Below, in pieces: positions 47,554 to 54,918 of a stretch of 64,000 nt of DNA; the first letter of the stretch is position 1, and every line of letters starts with the position of its first letter. The stretch comes from CAUUJV01 sp963545565 (GTDB lineage Bacteria; Actinomycetota; Actinomycetes; Actinomycetales; Bifidobacteriaceae): the NCBI GenBank assembly GCA_963545565.1, contig CAUUJV010000009.1, positions 8,239 through 72,238 of the forward strand, given 5' to 3'. A model generated the notes under the pieces. It worked only from the letters and a program-made list of their open reading frames with translations, searched no databases and was not told where the DNA came from. The position numbers and the translations under genes are program-made.

Positions 47554-47607
47554 ATTTGATTACTCGATTGCTTGATTATCTGATTATTTGATTATTTGAT
47601 TATTTGA
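47554..47607. repeat. Tandem 8-bp repeat, about 6.75 copies
   Basis: Units are ATTTGATT, ACTCGATT, GCTTGATT, ATCTGATT, ATTTGATT, ATTTGATT and partial ATTTGA. It lies in the 77 bases between the SPFH gene and the convergent peptidase gene, just before a terminator stem. Confidence 0.8.
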
Positions 47608-47649
47608 CGGGCGCTTAAATCCAATATGAATTGAGTGCCCGTCTTCTTT
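47606..47649 (+). terminator. Intrinsic terminator after SPFH gene
   Basis: A 13-bp stem (47606-47618 with 47631-47643, two G-U pairs) is followed by TTCTTTG. The stem overlaps the last codons of the convergent peptidase gene. Confidence 0.75.
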
Positions 47650-48280
47650 GCTTCCAGTCAGGTAAATATACGCTCATTCGTCGCTTGAAACCTTCGCCAT
47701 GACCTCTCTCATACAGATGCGTTAATTCATGCACATACACGTATTCCAAAAGTTCCTCAGGCATGAAGGCCAAGGCCAGATTGAGGCGAATCCTACCCGT
47801 TACGGGGGTGCACGACCCCCAGCGGCTTGTCATTATGCGCAAAGTGATATGCGTTGGCTGTTTCTCAATGCGCATGCTCCACTTCTCTTGCAAGCGTGGT
47901 AAACACTCTTCAAGAATCTTCTTCGCTTCTTGCACGCGCTCATCTGTCCAATTTCGTAGAATGCCCTCTTGATTATTAGACGAATATGTAGAGTTCTGCT
48001 TCGCTTGTGCCTTGATAATCCATTCTGAATGCGAGTGAATAAACTCTTGGATTGTTCTTACTGGGACTCTTCGTGGAGCGCTTATTTCAATATGAGAGCC
48101 AGAATGAACGCCCGACGGCTTAACTCGCATGTACATATTCTTGATATTTTTGCGAGTTACAACCACTTTGGCTCTGTGCTCAGTATCAAGCCGCATTTCC
48201 CAAACACCAGCATTACCTTTATTTTCAACAGGTTCACACTCTACACGCGCAATGGTTGAATGATGAGTTTGAGTAGGCAT
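47615..48280 (-). CDS. YgjP-like M48-type metallopeptidase (DUF45)
   Basis: A 221-residue soluble protein with the DUF45/YgjP features: ISAPRRVPVRTIQEFIHSHS, the RWGSCTPVTGRIRLNLAL segment and the zinc motif HELTHLYERGHGEGF near the C-terminus. It is a predicted metalloprotease of unknown substrate, often linked to restriction-modification or housekeeping loci. ATG at 48280. Confidence 0.88.
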   Translation of the reverse strand: MPTQTHHSTIARVECEPVENKGNAGVWEMRLDTEHRAKVVVTRKNIKNMYMRVKPSGVHSGSHIEISAPRRVPVRTIQEFIHSHSEWIIKAQAKQNSTYSSNNQEGILRNWTDERVQEAKKILEECLPRLQEKWSMRIEKQPTHITLRIMTSRWGSCTPVTGRIRLNLALAFMPEELLEYVYVHELTHLYERGHGEGFKRRMSVYLPDWKQRRRALNSYWI

Positions 48281-48436
48281 CCCTCTATTGTGCCACTCAC
48301 TCCCGCATTTTCGCGATTACTGAGTTCCAGTTTGCTATCTCTTCCAAAGACAAGACACACCGAAGGAGCAAAGTTGACGAAATCTAATTTAAGTCATAAG
48401 ATAATCACTTGTGTGATTCAAGAGGATCGCAACGTC

Positions 48437-48510
48437 GGGCCCATAGCTCAGTTGGTTAGAGCGCATCCCTGATAAGGATGAGGTCGGAGGTTCAAATCCT
48501 CCTGGGCCCA
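48437..48510 (+). tRNA. tRNA-Ile (anticodon GAT)
   Basis: 74 bases: acceptor GGGCCCA pairs with TGGGCCC, discriminator A. The anticodon loop CTGATAA gives GAT. CCA is not encoded. Paired with tRNA-Ala 18 bases downstream, as in rRNA spacers, but no rRNA is present here. Confidence 0.97.
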
Positions 48511-48528
48511 CGGCCGCAAGGTCAGCTT

Positions 48529-48601
48529 GGGGGTATGGCGCAGCTGGTAGCGCATCTGCTTTGCAAGCAGAGGGTCAGGGGTTCGAGTCCCCTTACCTCC
48601 A
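48529..48601 (+). tRNA. tRNA-Ala (anticodon TGC)
   Basis: 73 bases: acceptor GGGGGTA pairs with TACCTCC (one G-U), discriminator A. The anticodon loop TTTGCAA gives TGC. The terminator follows six bases later, so the two tRNAs form one short transcription unit. Confidence 0.97.
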
Positions 48602-48606
48602 CAACT

Positions 48607-48639
48607 AAGGCTTTCAGAGAAAATCTGAAAGCCTTTTTT
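48607..48639 (+). terminator. Terminator of the tRNA-Ile/tRNA-Ala unit
   Basis: AAGGCTTTCAGA pairs with TCTGAAAGCCTT (12 bp, GAAAA loop) and runs into TTTTTT. Confidence 0.93.
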
Positions 48640-48789
48640 CATGCCAAAAGCCTTGAAAATACTGGGCTAGCGGGCGTTCTCCTGTTCTTCTGGTTTTCCC
48701 GTATAAGACCGAATTTAGATGCTTATAACCTCAAGTTAGGTAACAATTTAGGTAACACTTTTTCTCTCTTAATGCGCCACACAGTCTTA

Positions 48790-48907
48790 TTGATTTCGAC
48801 GCCAGAATTGCATACAGTGTAAGAACGATTGCACATGACTGCATACCTAAAGGTTTAGTCTGCGCTGGTTCTACTCGACCGAGAGCATTGCTCTCGGTCT
48901 TGTTCTA
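48790..48907 (+). ncRNA. Candidate small RNA with own promoter and terminator
   Basis: TTGATT (48790-48795) and TACAGT (48813-48818) with a 17-base spacer form a plausible promoter. A 10-bp hairpin (GACCGAGAGC-ATT-GCTCTCGGTC, 48877-48899) followed by TTGTTCT ends the unit. No protein gene lies between, so the transcript would be about 80 bases. The interval holds only a 7-codon frame without a ribosome binding site. The preceding 150 bases (48640-48789) show nothing but a short direct repeat TTAGGTAACA. This could be an sRNA or the relic of another leader. Confidence 0.35.
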
Positions 48908-48939
48908 TATCTGATACGTATTATCAGAGCTGTCTCATC

Positions 48940-48965
48940 TTCCTAAACTTCATCGAGTTTAGGAA
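48940..48965. promoter_or_regulatory. Perfect inverted repeat upstream of the cys promoter
   Basis: TTCCTAAACT and AGTTTAGGAA form perfect 10-bp arms around a 6-base centre, ending about 31 bases before the -35 element of the cysK leader promoter. No T-run follows on either strand, which favours a protein-binding operator over a terminator. A second weaker repeat (CTGATA/TATCAG) lies at 48911-48927. Confidence 0.45.
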
Positions 48966-48996
48966 AAACACCCTTTTCGTCTTTCTGAGAGCTGAT

Positions 48997-49026
48997 TTGA
49001 CATTTATCGGCATCTGCGGGTATTGT
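48997..49026 (+). promoter_or_regulatory. Promoter of the cys leader-cysK-cysE unit
   Basis: A perfect -35 element TTGACA (48997-49002) is followed after 18 bases by TATTGT (49021-49026), a 4-of-6 match to the -10 consensus. The predicted start near 49033 leaves about 29 bases before the leader peptide ATG. Confidence 0.7.
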
Positions 49027-49061
49027 CACAACTGTTGCAAGCCAAGTTGAAAGGAGCCATC

Positions 49062-49133
49062 ATGACAAATCGTACATGTGCATGTTGTCTGGCTTCATTC
49101 CTTTCGGCTTGTCTGAAAAGTGACTGTTGTTAA
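49062..49133 (+). CDS. Cysteine-rich leader peptide (23 aa) upstream of cysK
   Basis: A short frame with a strong AAAGGAG ribosome binding site seven bases before its ATG. It encodes 23 residues beginning MTNRTCACCLASFL and ending in Cys-Cys just before TAA. Six residues are Cys (positions 6, 8, 9, 17, 22, 23), far above normal frequency. All six use TGT. A promoter lies upstream and an intrinsic terminator starts 57 bases after its stop, before cysK. The arrangement is that of an amino-acid leader peptide that senses cysteinyl-tRNA supply through ribosome stalling. The hairpin GTTGT/ACAAC overlaps the last two Cys codons and stop. Confidence 0.8.
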   Translation: MTNRTCACCLASFLSACLKSDCC

Positions 49134-49190
49134 GACAACGTATAACGCATAAGCGTAGCGTGTAAAACGACGCACATATCGAAGCTGAGG

Positions 49191-49213
49191 GGACGCAGAC
49201 GGCGTCCTTTTTT
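49191..49213 (+). terminator. Attenuator terminator between Cys leader and cysK
   Basis: GGACGC (49191-49196) pairs with GCGTCC (49202-49207) across AGACG and runs into TTTTTT. GACGC at 49169-49173 is a second exact partner for GCGTC of the 3' arm, so a mutually exclusive antiterminator pairing is possible. The transcript of cysK must pass this site. Confidence 0.82.
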
Positions 49214-49432
49214 ATGGATTCTGCATGTAAAGCGTCATTTCACACGAAGATATCGATAAAAATTGCTCACCAAAAGTCCACAGGCTTTCTGCACTTACCA
49301 CACACAATAATCAATAAAAAATCAATCAAAATGAGAATCATTGGCCAAAAATGGGCTGACACTCAAAACAGCCAATTTTCTTACCAACTCTCACCAACCA
49401 AATATTCAGTTGGACATTCCTAAGGAAAAATT
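49214..49432 (+). other. Gene-free leader segment before cysK
   Basis: 219 bases of A/T-rich sequence between the attenuator and cysK. It contains the palindrome AATGA-GAA-TCATT at 49330-49342. A 69-codon open frame here has no ribosome binding site and no recognisable composition. I see no second promoter of good quality. Confidence 0.5.
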
Positions 49433-50344
49433 ATGAAGTACAGCCAGCATATCGAATCATTAATCGGCACCACACCTCTTGTAGACCTCTCCTCACTCGT
49501 TGATGGTAAGGCCACAATTCTCGGCAAATATGAAGCTACGAATCCTGGTGGATCTGTTAAAGACCGTATTGCACGAGCAATAGTCGACGCCGCTGAAAAA
49601 GATGGAAGCCTTAAAGCCGGCGGCACTATTATTGAGCCAACATCAGGCAATACTGGCGTAGGTCTCGCCATGATTGCTGCCGCACGTGGTTATTCCATGA
49701 TTCTCGTTATGCCTGAAACCATGTCTGTTGAACGCCGAAAACTTGCCGTAAGTTACGGTGCACGCATTGTGCTCACTCCTGGTAAAGATGGCATGAAGGG
49801 TGCGATTGCAAAGGCTGATGAGTTGCATGAGCAAACACCAGATTCAATCGTTGCCGGGCAGTTTGTTAATCCAGCTAACCCTCGTGCTCACTATGAGACG
49901 ACCGGCCCTGAAATTTGGAAAGACACAGAAGGCCATGTTGATGTGCTCGTTGCAGGCGTAGGCACCGGTGGCACAGTATCTGGCACGGGTAAGTATCTTA
50001 AGGGGAAGAAGTCCAGCACATATGTGGTTGCAGTAGAGCCGGAAGAAAGCCAGGTTCTTGCAGGTAAGCCGTCGGGCGCACACAGTATTCAGGGAATTGG
50101 TGCAGGCTTTGTTCCTAAAACCTATGACGCTAGCGTGGTTGACGAAGTTGTGCCAGTCACCTCACAAGATGCAATTGATACTAAGAAAACACTTTCAAGT
50201 AGTAACGGTCTGCTTGTTGGGATTAGCTCTGGGGCAGCTGTTGCAGCAGCTGTAAATTTGGGGAATCGTTCTGAATTTGCAGGAAAAACTATCGTAGCAA
50301 TCTTGCCAGATACAGGCGAGCGCTACCTGTCTATGGATTTGTAA
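49433..50344 (+). CDS. cysK: Cysteine synthase A (O-acetylserine sulfhydrylase)
   Basis: PLP enzyme that makes L-cysteine from O-acetylserine and sulfide. The 303-residue protein has the PLP lysine in NPGGSVKDRIA, the EPTSGNTGVG substrate loop, the GTGGTVSGTGK phosphate loop and GISSGAA near the C-terminus. TAAGGA precedes the ATG. It is separated by eight bases from cysE, whose product forms the cysteine synthase complex with CysK. It lies behind the Cys-rich leader and terminator, so expression should rise when cysteinyl-tRNA falls. Confidence 0.96.
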   Translation: MKYSQHIESLIGTTPLVDLSSLVDGKATILGKYEATNPGGSVKDRIARAIVDAAEKDGSLKAGGTIIEPTSGNTGVGLAMIAAARGYSMILVMPETMSVERRKLAVSYGARIVLTPGKDGMKGAIAKADELHEQTPDSIVAGQFVNPANPRAHYETTGPEIWKDTEGHVDVLVAGVGTGGTVSGTGKYLKGKKSSTYVVAVEPEESQVLAGKPSGAHSIQGIGAGFVPKTYDASVVDEVVPVTSQDAIDTKKTLSSSNGLLVGISSGAAVAAAVNLGNRSEFAGKTIVAILPDTGERYLSMDL

Positions 50345-50352
50345 AGAAGACT

Positions 50353-50991
50353 ATGAACCGTAAAAAAACACGCCAATCAGTCTGGAGAGCACTGGCGCAG
50401 CGATATCGCGAAGATGTGACCGTGGCTCTCCAGCGCGACCCAAGTTTGACGAATGCCCGTGAAGCTGTGCTTTTTTCCACAGGGCTGCACGCTATCTGGG
50501 CATTTCGCCGTCAACATTGGCTGTGGGAGCGCGGTTTCCATACCGTGGCATTGTTTTTATCACACCGGTCTCGCCGCCGTTGGGGAATAGATATTCACCC
50601 AGCGGCTACTATCGGGCGCCGCTTCTTTATCGATCATGGTGAGGGAATTGTTATAGGCGAAACAGCCGTTATTGGCGATGATTGCCTTCTGTATCAAGGA
50701 GTAACTCTGGGTATGACGGGTCACCACGGCGGTAAGCGCCACCCCACGCTAGGCAATAACGTTTTTGTGGGAGCCGGAGCCATTATCTTAGGCGATATTC
50801 ATCTTGGAGATGACTCTAAAGTAGGTGCTGGAGCGGTTTTGCTGCACGATGTGCCTAATGGAGCAACAGTCACTGGAATTCCTGCACACGTAGTGAAAAT
50901 CGACTCTCGCTCTTTGAGTGATTTCCTTGTGTTGCCGCACGATCATTCCACAATAGACGATGAAAATATTCGCTGGTCATGCGCATTGTAA
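50353..50991 (+). CDS. cysE: Serine O-acetyltransferase
   Basis: Acetylates L-serine with acetyl-CoA, the step that feeds CysK. The 212-residue protein has an N-terminal helical domain (DPSLTNAREAVLFSTGLHAI) and the left-handed beta-helix with IDIHPAATIGRRFFIDHGEG, VTLGMTGHHGGKRHPTLG and GAGAVLLHD. The C-terminus ends ENIRWSCAL rather than the usual Ile that inserts into CysK; Leu is last. It is second in the cysK operon. Confidence 0.94.
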   Translation: MNRKKTRQSVWRALAQRYREDVTVALQRDPSLTNAREAVLFSTGLHAIWAFRRQHWLWERGFHTVALFLSHRSRRRWGIDIHPAATIGRRFFIDHGEGIVIGETAVIGDDCLLYQGVTLGMTGHHGGKRHPTLGNNVFVGAGAIILGDIHLGDDSKVGAGAVLLHDVPNGATVTGIPAHVVKIDSRSLSDFLVLPHDHSTIDDENIRWSCAL

Positions 50992-51059
50992 TGTTGTATC
51001 ACTGTAATACGTACAGTAATACGGTAACGCGCAGTGGAATTCTACTGTGAGGTTTGTGA

Positions 51060-52159
51060 TTATTCGTAGTTCGCTGGCTCTAATTTGCCATGATTTTCAA
51101 TGCGCCCCGGACGGCGATAATCTGGTTCAATCCAAATCTGCAAAGTGTATTGAGGGAACTGTGTATAAAGCTCTTTCTCAATGTCGTTAATCATATCTTC
51201 TACAAAGTATTCGTTGCCAGACTGCTGAGCGGCTGCCTTGTCAATTTCAACTTTGAATGATGGGTGAATAAAATCTTCAGATTTTTGAGTAATTTCGTAT
51301 GAGATAACGGATTTGACACCCTTGGCAGATGCCACAATCTCAATCATTCGGTCGATAATGTGGCGATGCGGAGCCTCTTCATTAAGCATAGAGGCAATCT
51401 TCAACGCTAAGCCTAAACCACCAATTGCAATAAAAGTACCATCTGCCGCACCGCCGATAGCATCAAACAACTCATTGCCTGTAATGCGAGCAATAATCAA
51501 GCCAATCCCAGCAATCACCAGGCCGCACAAGGCCAAAGTGTCTTCTGTCATCACCGTTGCCAGTTCAGCAGCCTTAGTCTTTTGCCAGAATTTGAAAATA
51601 TTAAGATGCTCAATCCCCTCAAGCTTTGCCTGAGATTTGGCTTCAACAAGTGATGTATGCAGAGAAATTCCCTCAACAATAAAAGCAAAAATAACTGCGG
51701 CGATGCCAAGGTTAAAAGCAAGGCCGTCGATTTGCTCATACCCACCCTCTTCAATGATGGAAACAATCTTAGTGACAGAATTCATCAAAGAATACAAACC
51801 GCCAACAAAGAAAAGAAGCAGAGCAACAATCAAGCTGGAAACATTACGAAAGTTTGCCCAGCCTTGGGGATGGCGCTCATCAGGATCATGCTTTTGCGAA
51901 AACGTTTACCGAAGATGAGCATAAGCTCATTGCCGCAATCTGCAAACGAATGCACAGACTCTGCAAGCATGGACGAAGATTTACCAATAAGAGCCGCAAT
52001 AAGCTTAAAAAGGAACACTAAGAAGTTCGCAATCAGAGCCGCAATAACAGAGGAGCCTCCATGCTCATTCTTCTGCGTAGCTTTACGAATATTGCGGGCT
52101 TTGAGGTCAGCTTCGTCAATCGGCTCCATAGTTCGTGGCCTTGTAGTGTTGCTCGTCAT
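51060..52159 (-). pseudogene. Cation diffusion facilitator transporter, frameshifted at an A/T run
   Basis: CDF-family divalent metal efflux protein. The first frame (ATG 52159, MTSNTTRPRT) covers the first membrane segment and SSMLAESVHSFADCGNELML, where the metal-site His and Asp reside. It then leaves the frame at GKRF. The continuation, SQKHDPDERHPQGWANFRNV, follows one base later and runs through the remaining helices and the cytosolic C-terminal domain to 51060. The shift maps to a run of four A (plus strand 51899-51902); a fifth would restore the frame. The start overlaps the asparaginase stop by four bases (ATGA). Confidence 0.87.
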
Positions 52160-53157
52160 AGTGTTGTACTTAATTCTCCAGCAATTGGTCGAGGAATCCA
52201 CGCAGCTAAGTCAGCACCAGTCAATCCCTGCGAGAGCAAGAACATAATCTTCGCATACACTGCTTCCAAAGTCATATCTGAAGAGCCAACTGCACCGGCA
52301 CGTGAAATAGCATCCCCTGCTTCATAATGGCCAAGAAGTACCTCAGCCTGCTGGCATTGAGAAGAAACAACCACAGGAACGCCATCATTGATGACTTTTT
52401 GAATAACTTCTGTAAGCCCTGGCTCATCAGAAGGAACATTGCCCACGCCGTATGCGCGCAACAGCACAGCTTCAGGGCGCGGAGTCAAAGCATTTTCAAG
52501 GCGTTCAGCAGTAATGCCAGGAGCCATATCAAGCACAAGAACATCATGGCGCTTATACGGAGCAGGATTCACCCAACCAGCGCCAATACGCTCAACCGGA
52601 TACCAGCGCCACGGAGCTCCAGTGCGCGCCAACGGGCCAGTGGCAGGAGCCGTAAAGCCCTCGAATGCCCACGAAGAAGTCTTCGTCACACGGTTTCCGG
52701 CAAAAAGATGATGCCCGAAGAAAAGAGTCACGCCATCAGCCTTATGGCTAATTGTGGCGTTCAAAGCTCCAGTGACGTTAGCAGTAGCATCAGTTTCAAC
52801 CATTCCAAGAGGAAGCTGTGACCCGGTCAAAACCACAGGCTTGCCAAACTCTGTGAGTGCATAGCTCAAAGCAGCAGACGTATAGCTCATAGTATCTGTG
52901 CCATGCAGCACTACGAAAGCATCAGCGTCATCATGGTATGCCCACAAATCGTCAATAATTGCTTGCCAACTATCTGGAGTCGCATTAGAAGAGTCAATCA
53001 AGGGGTCTAAGTCGGTAATAGTCACATTGCCATTACCGAGTTGACTCCCTTCCAGCACACGATCCAGCCAACCATGCAAATCAGCACCAGGAACAAGCCC
53101 CGACGGCGAATCTACCATGCCAATTGTGCCGCCGGTGTATGTAACGTGAATACGCAT
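52156..53157 (-). CDS. ansA: L-asparaginase, type I
   Basis: Hydrolyses asparagine to aspartate and ammonia. The 333-residue protein has the nucleophilic Thr in TYTGGTIGMVDS, the second-site VVLHGTDTMSYTSAAL (Thr-Asp) and the typical PVVLTGSQLP. No signal peptide is present, so it is the cytosolic form. The permease gene lies 106 bases upstream on the same strand and may supply asparagine. The CDF gene start overlaps its stop. Confidence 0.92.
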   Translation of the reverse strand: MRIHVTYTGGTIGMVDSPSGLVPGADLHGWLDRVLEGSQLGNGNVTITDLDPLIDSSNATPDSWQAIIDDLWAYHDDADAFVVLHGTDTMSYTSAALSYALTEFGKPVVLTGSQLPLGMVETDATANVTGALNATISHKADGVTLFFGHHLFAGNRVTKTSSWAFEGFTAPATGPLARTGAPWRWYPVERIGAGWVNPAPYKRHDVLVLDMAPGITAERLENALTPRPEAVLLRAYGVGNVPSDEPGLTEVIQKVINDGVPVVVSSQCQQAEVLLGHYEAGDAISRAGAVGSSDMTLEAVYAKIMFLLSQGLTGADLAAWIPRPIAGELSTTL

Positions 53158-53263
53158 GCTAACTCCTTTGTGCTTATTGATCTTCCTATGTTTATTCTAT
53201 ATTCTTTGTATTTTTACTGCTTACTTTCAGACGAGTGCAAAGGCTTCAGATTCTTTCACCCTT

Positions 53264-54772
53264 TTAGAGCTTGTCTGTTTCTGCAATGCCATCCGTAGTG
53301 GTTTCTGTTACAGTTTCAGTCTCCAAAACTTCATCAACATCAGTATCAAGCATTTCGTCCATAAGATCGCCCTTAATGCGGCCACGAACAAAGAACCAGC
53401 CAGCAATCATCGCAAGAATAACGACCACGAAGAGGGCAAGAGTCCAACGCCCAGATTCAGACGAAAGATTGGAAAGTACTACAATACCGAAGAACAAAAG
53501 CGCAAGATAATTAGTGTACGGAGCACCGGGCATGCGGAATTCAGGGCGCTGTTCTTTTCCTTCCTTTACTCGCTTCAAGAAAACAAGATGAGTGACAAGA
53601 ATTGCACCCCATGTGCCAGCAATACCAATGCCTGCAAGATTCATAATGATGTCAAAAGCATCGCTAGGAAGCACTGCATTAAGCACAACACCAATCAAAC
53701 CGAGAGCAGATGTGATAATAATGCCGCCGTAAGGAACCTTATTTTTATTCATTCGTTCCGCAAACTTAGGGCCTGAACCAGCAATTGCCATTGAGCGCAG
53801 AGTGCGGCTCGTTGCATAGAGACCTGCATTCAGCGAAGAAAGTGCAGCTGTGAGCACAACTACTTGAATTATGGAGCCTGCATATGGAACACCGAGGCTA
53901 GAGAAGAAAGTAACAAATGGAGATTCGTTGGAGGAATATGCAGTGTAAGGAAGTACAAGAGCCATAAGCACAACGGAACCAACGTAGAATACGAAGATTC
54001 GAATAATCATGGAGTTGATTGCTTTAGGAAGAACCTTCACAGCGTCTTTAGCTTCACCTGCTGCAACACCAACCATCTCAGTTCCACCGAATGCATACAC
54101 AACGCCGAGGGTTAAGGCAAAGATTGGAGTAATTCCCTTTGGAAGTAGACCGCCATAATTTACGATATTTCCAAAGCCCGCAGTAGAACCGCCCACATGA
54201 GCTCCAAAAATAATTGCAAGGATTGTAATCACCATGAACAAAACAATGGTGCCGACCTTAATAGCAGCAAACCAGAATTCTGCCTCACCAAACATCTTCA
54301 CACTCATCAAGTTGAGCACAAACACGAGTGCGAGAGCAATAAGCGCAATCACCCACTGCGGAATGCTTTGGAAAGCACTCCAATAATGCATGTACACAGC
54401 AACTGCGGTGATATCAGCCATAACTGTGGTAGACCAGTCAAGGAAGAACAGCCAGCCAGTAATATAAGCACCTTTTTCACCAAGGAACTCGCGCGCATAC
54501 GAAACGAATGCGCCAGATGACGGACGGCGCACAGCCAATTCGCCGAGGGCACGCACCATAAGGAACGCAAAGACGCCACAGATTGCATACGCAAACATGA
54601 GGCCAGCGCCGCCTTGAGCTAAACGCCCACCAGCACCCAAGAATAGACCCGTGCCGATGGAACCGCCAATTGCAATCATCTGCAAGTGGCGTGCTTTAAG
54701 ATCTTTCGAATATCCTTGGTCGCCTTTGTCTTGCTTCACTGGCGCGTTGGACTCTTGTTGGGAAGTCACCAT
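53264..54772 (-). CDS. Amino acid permease (APC superfamily, AAT type)
   Basis: A 502-residue permease with about 12 membrane segments. The signature KARHLQMIAIGGSIGTGLFL and the GGTEMVGVAAGEA region identify the amino acid transporter family that includes AnsP, GabP, ProY and AroP. Substrate cannot be read from sequence; the asparaginase downstream points to asparagine. The start at 54772 (MVTSQQESNA) has GAAGGAGA upstream. The C-terminus is acidic and Thr-rich. Confidence 0.88.
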   Translation of the reverse strand: MVTSQQESNAPVKQDKGDQGYSKDLKARHLQMIAIGGSIGTGLFLGAGGRLAQGGAGLMFAYAICGVFAFLMVRALGELAVRRPSSGAFVSYAREFLGEKGAYITGWLFFLDWSTTVMADITAVAVYMHYWSAFQSIPQWVIALIALALVFVLNLMSVKMFGEAEFWFAAIKVGTIVLFMVITILAIIFGAHVGGSTAGFGNIVNYGGLLPKGITPIFALTLGVVYAFGGTEMVGVAAGEAKDAVKVLPKAINSMIIRIFVFYVGSVVLMALVLPYTAYSSNESPFVTFFSSLGVPYAGSIIQVVVLTAALSSLNAGLYATSRTLRSMAIAGSGPKFAERMNKNKVPYGGIIITSALGLIGVVLNAVLPSDAFDIIMNLAGIGIAGTWGAILVTHLVFLKRVKEGKEQRPEFRMPGAPYTNYLALLFFGIVVLSNLSSESGRWTLALFVVVILAMIAGWFFVRGRIKGDLMDEMLDTDVDEVLETETVTETTTDGIAETDKL

Positions 54773-54918
54773 GGTCTCCTTCTGCAATATATACCTTGCT
54801 TTGTTTATCGCAAAAATGTTTCACAAAAGCAGAAAAACAAGAAAAATGAGACAGACAACCAAAAAACTGAGACAACCCAAGTTCAGATTATTTAATTTCT
54901 GTGTATGCTGCGCTCACC

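Noticed and set aside
48437..48601. Start of an rRNA operon suggested by tRNA-Ile and tRNA-Ala
   Set aside because: A strong terminator follows tRNA-Ala and no 16S or 23S sequence flanks the pair.
49214..49423. 69-codon open frame between the cys attenuator and cysK
   Set aside because: Starts inside the terminator T-run, no ribosome binding site, unremarkable composition.
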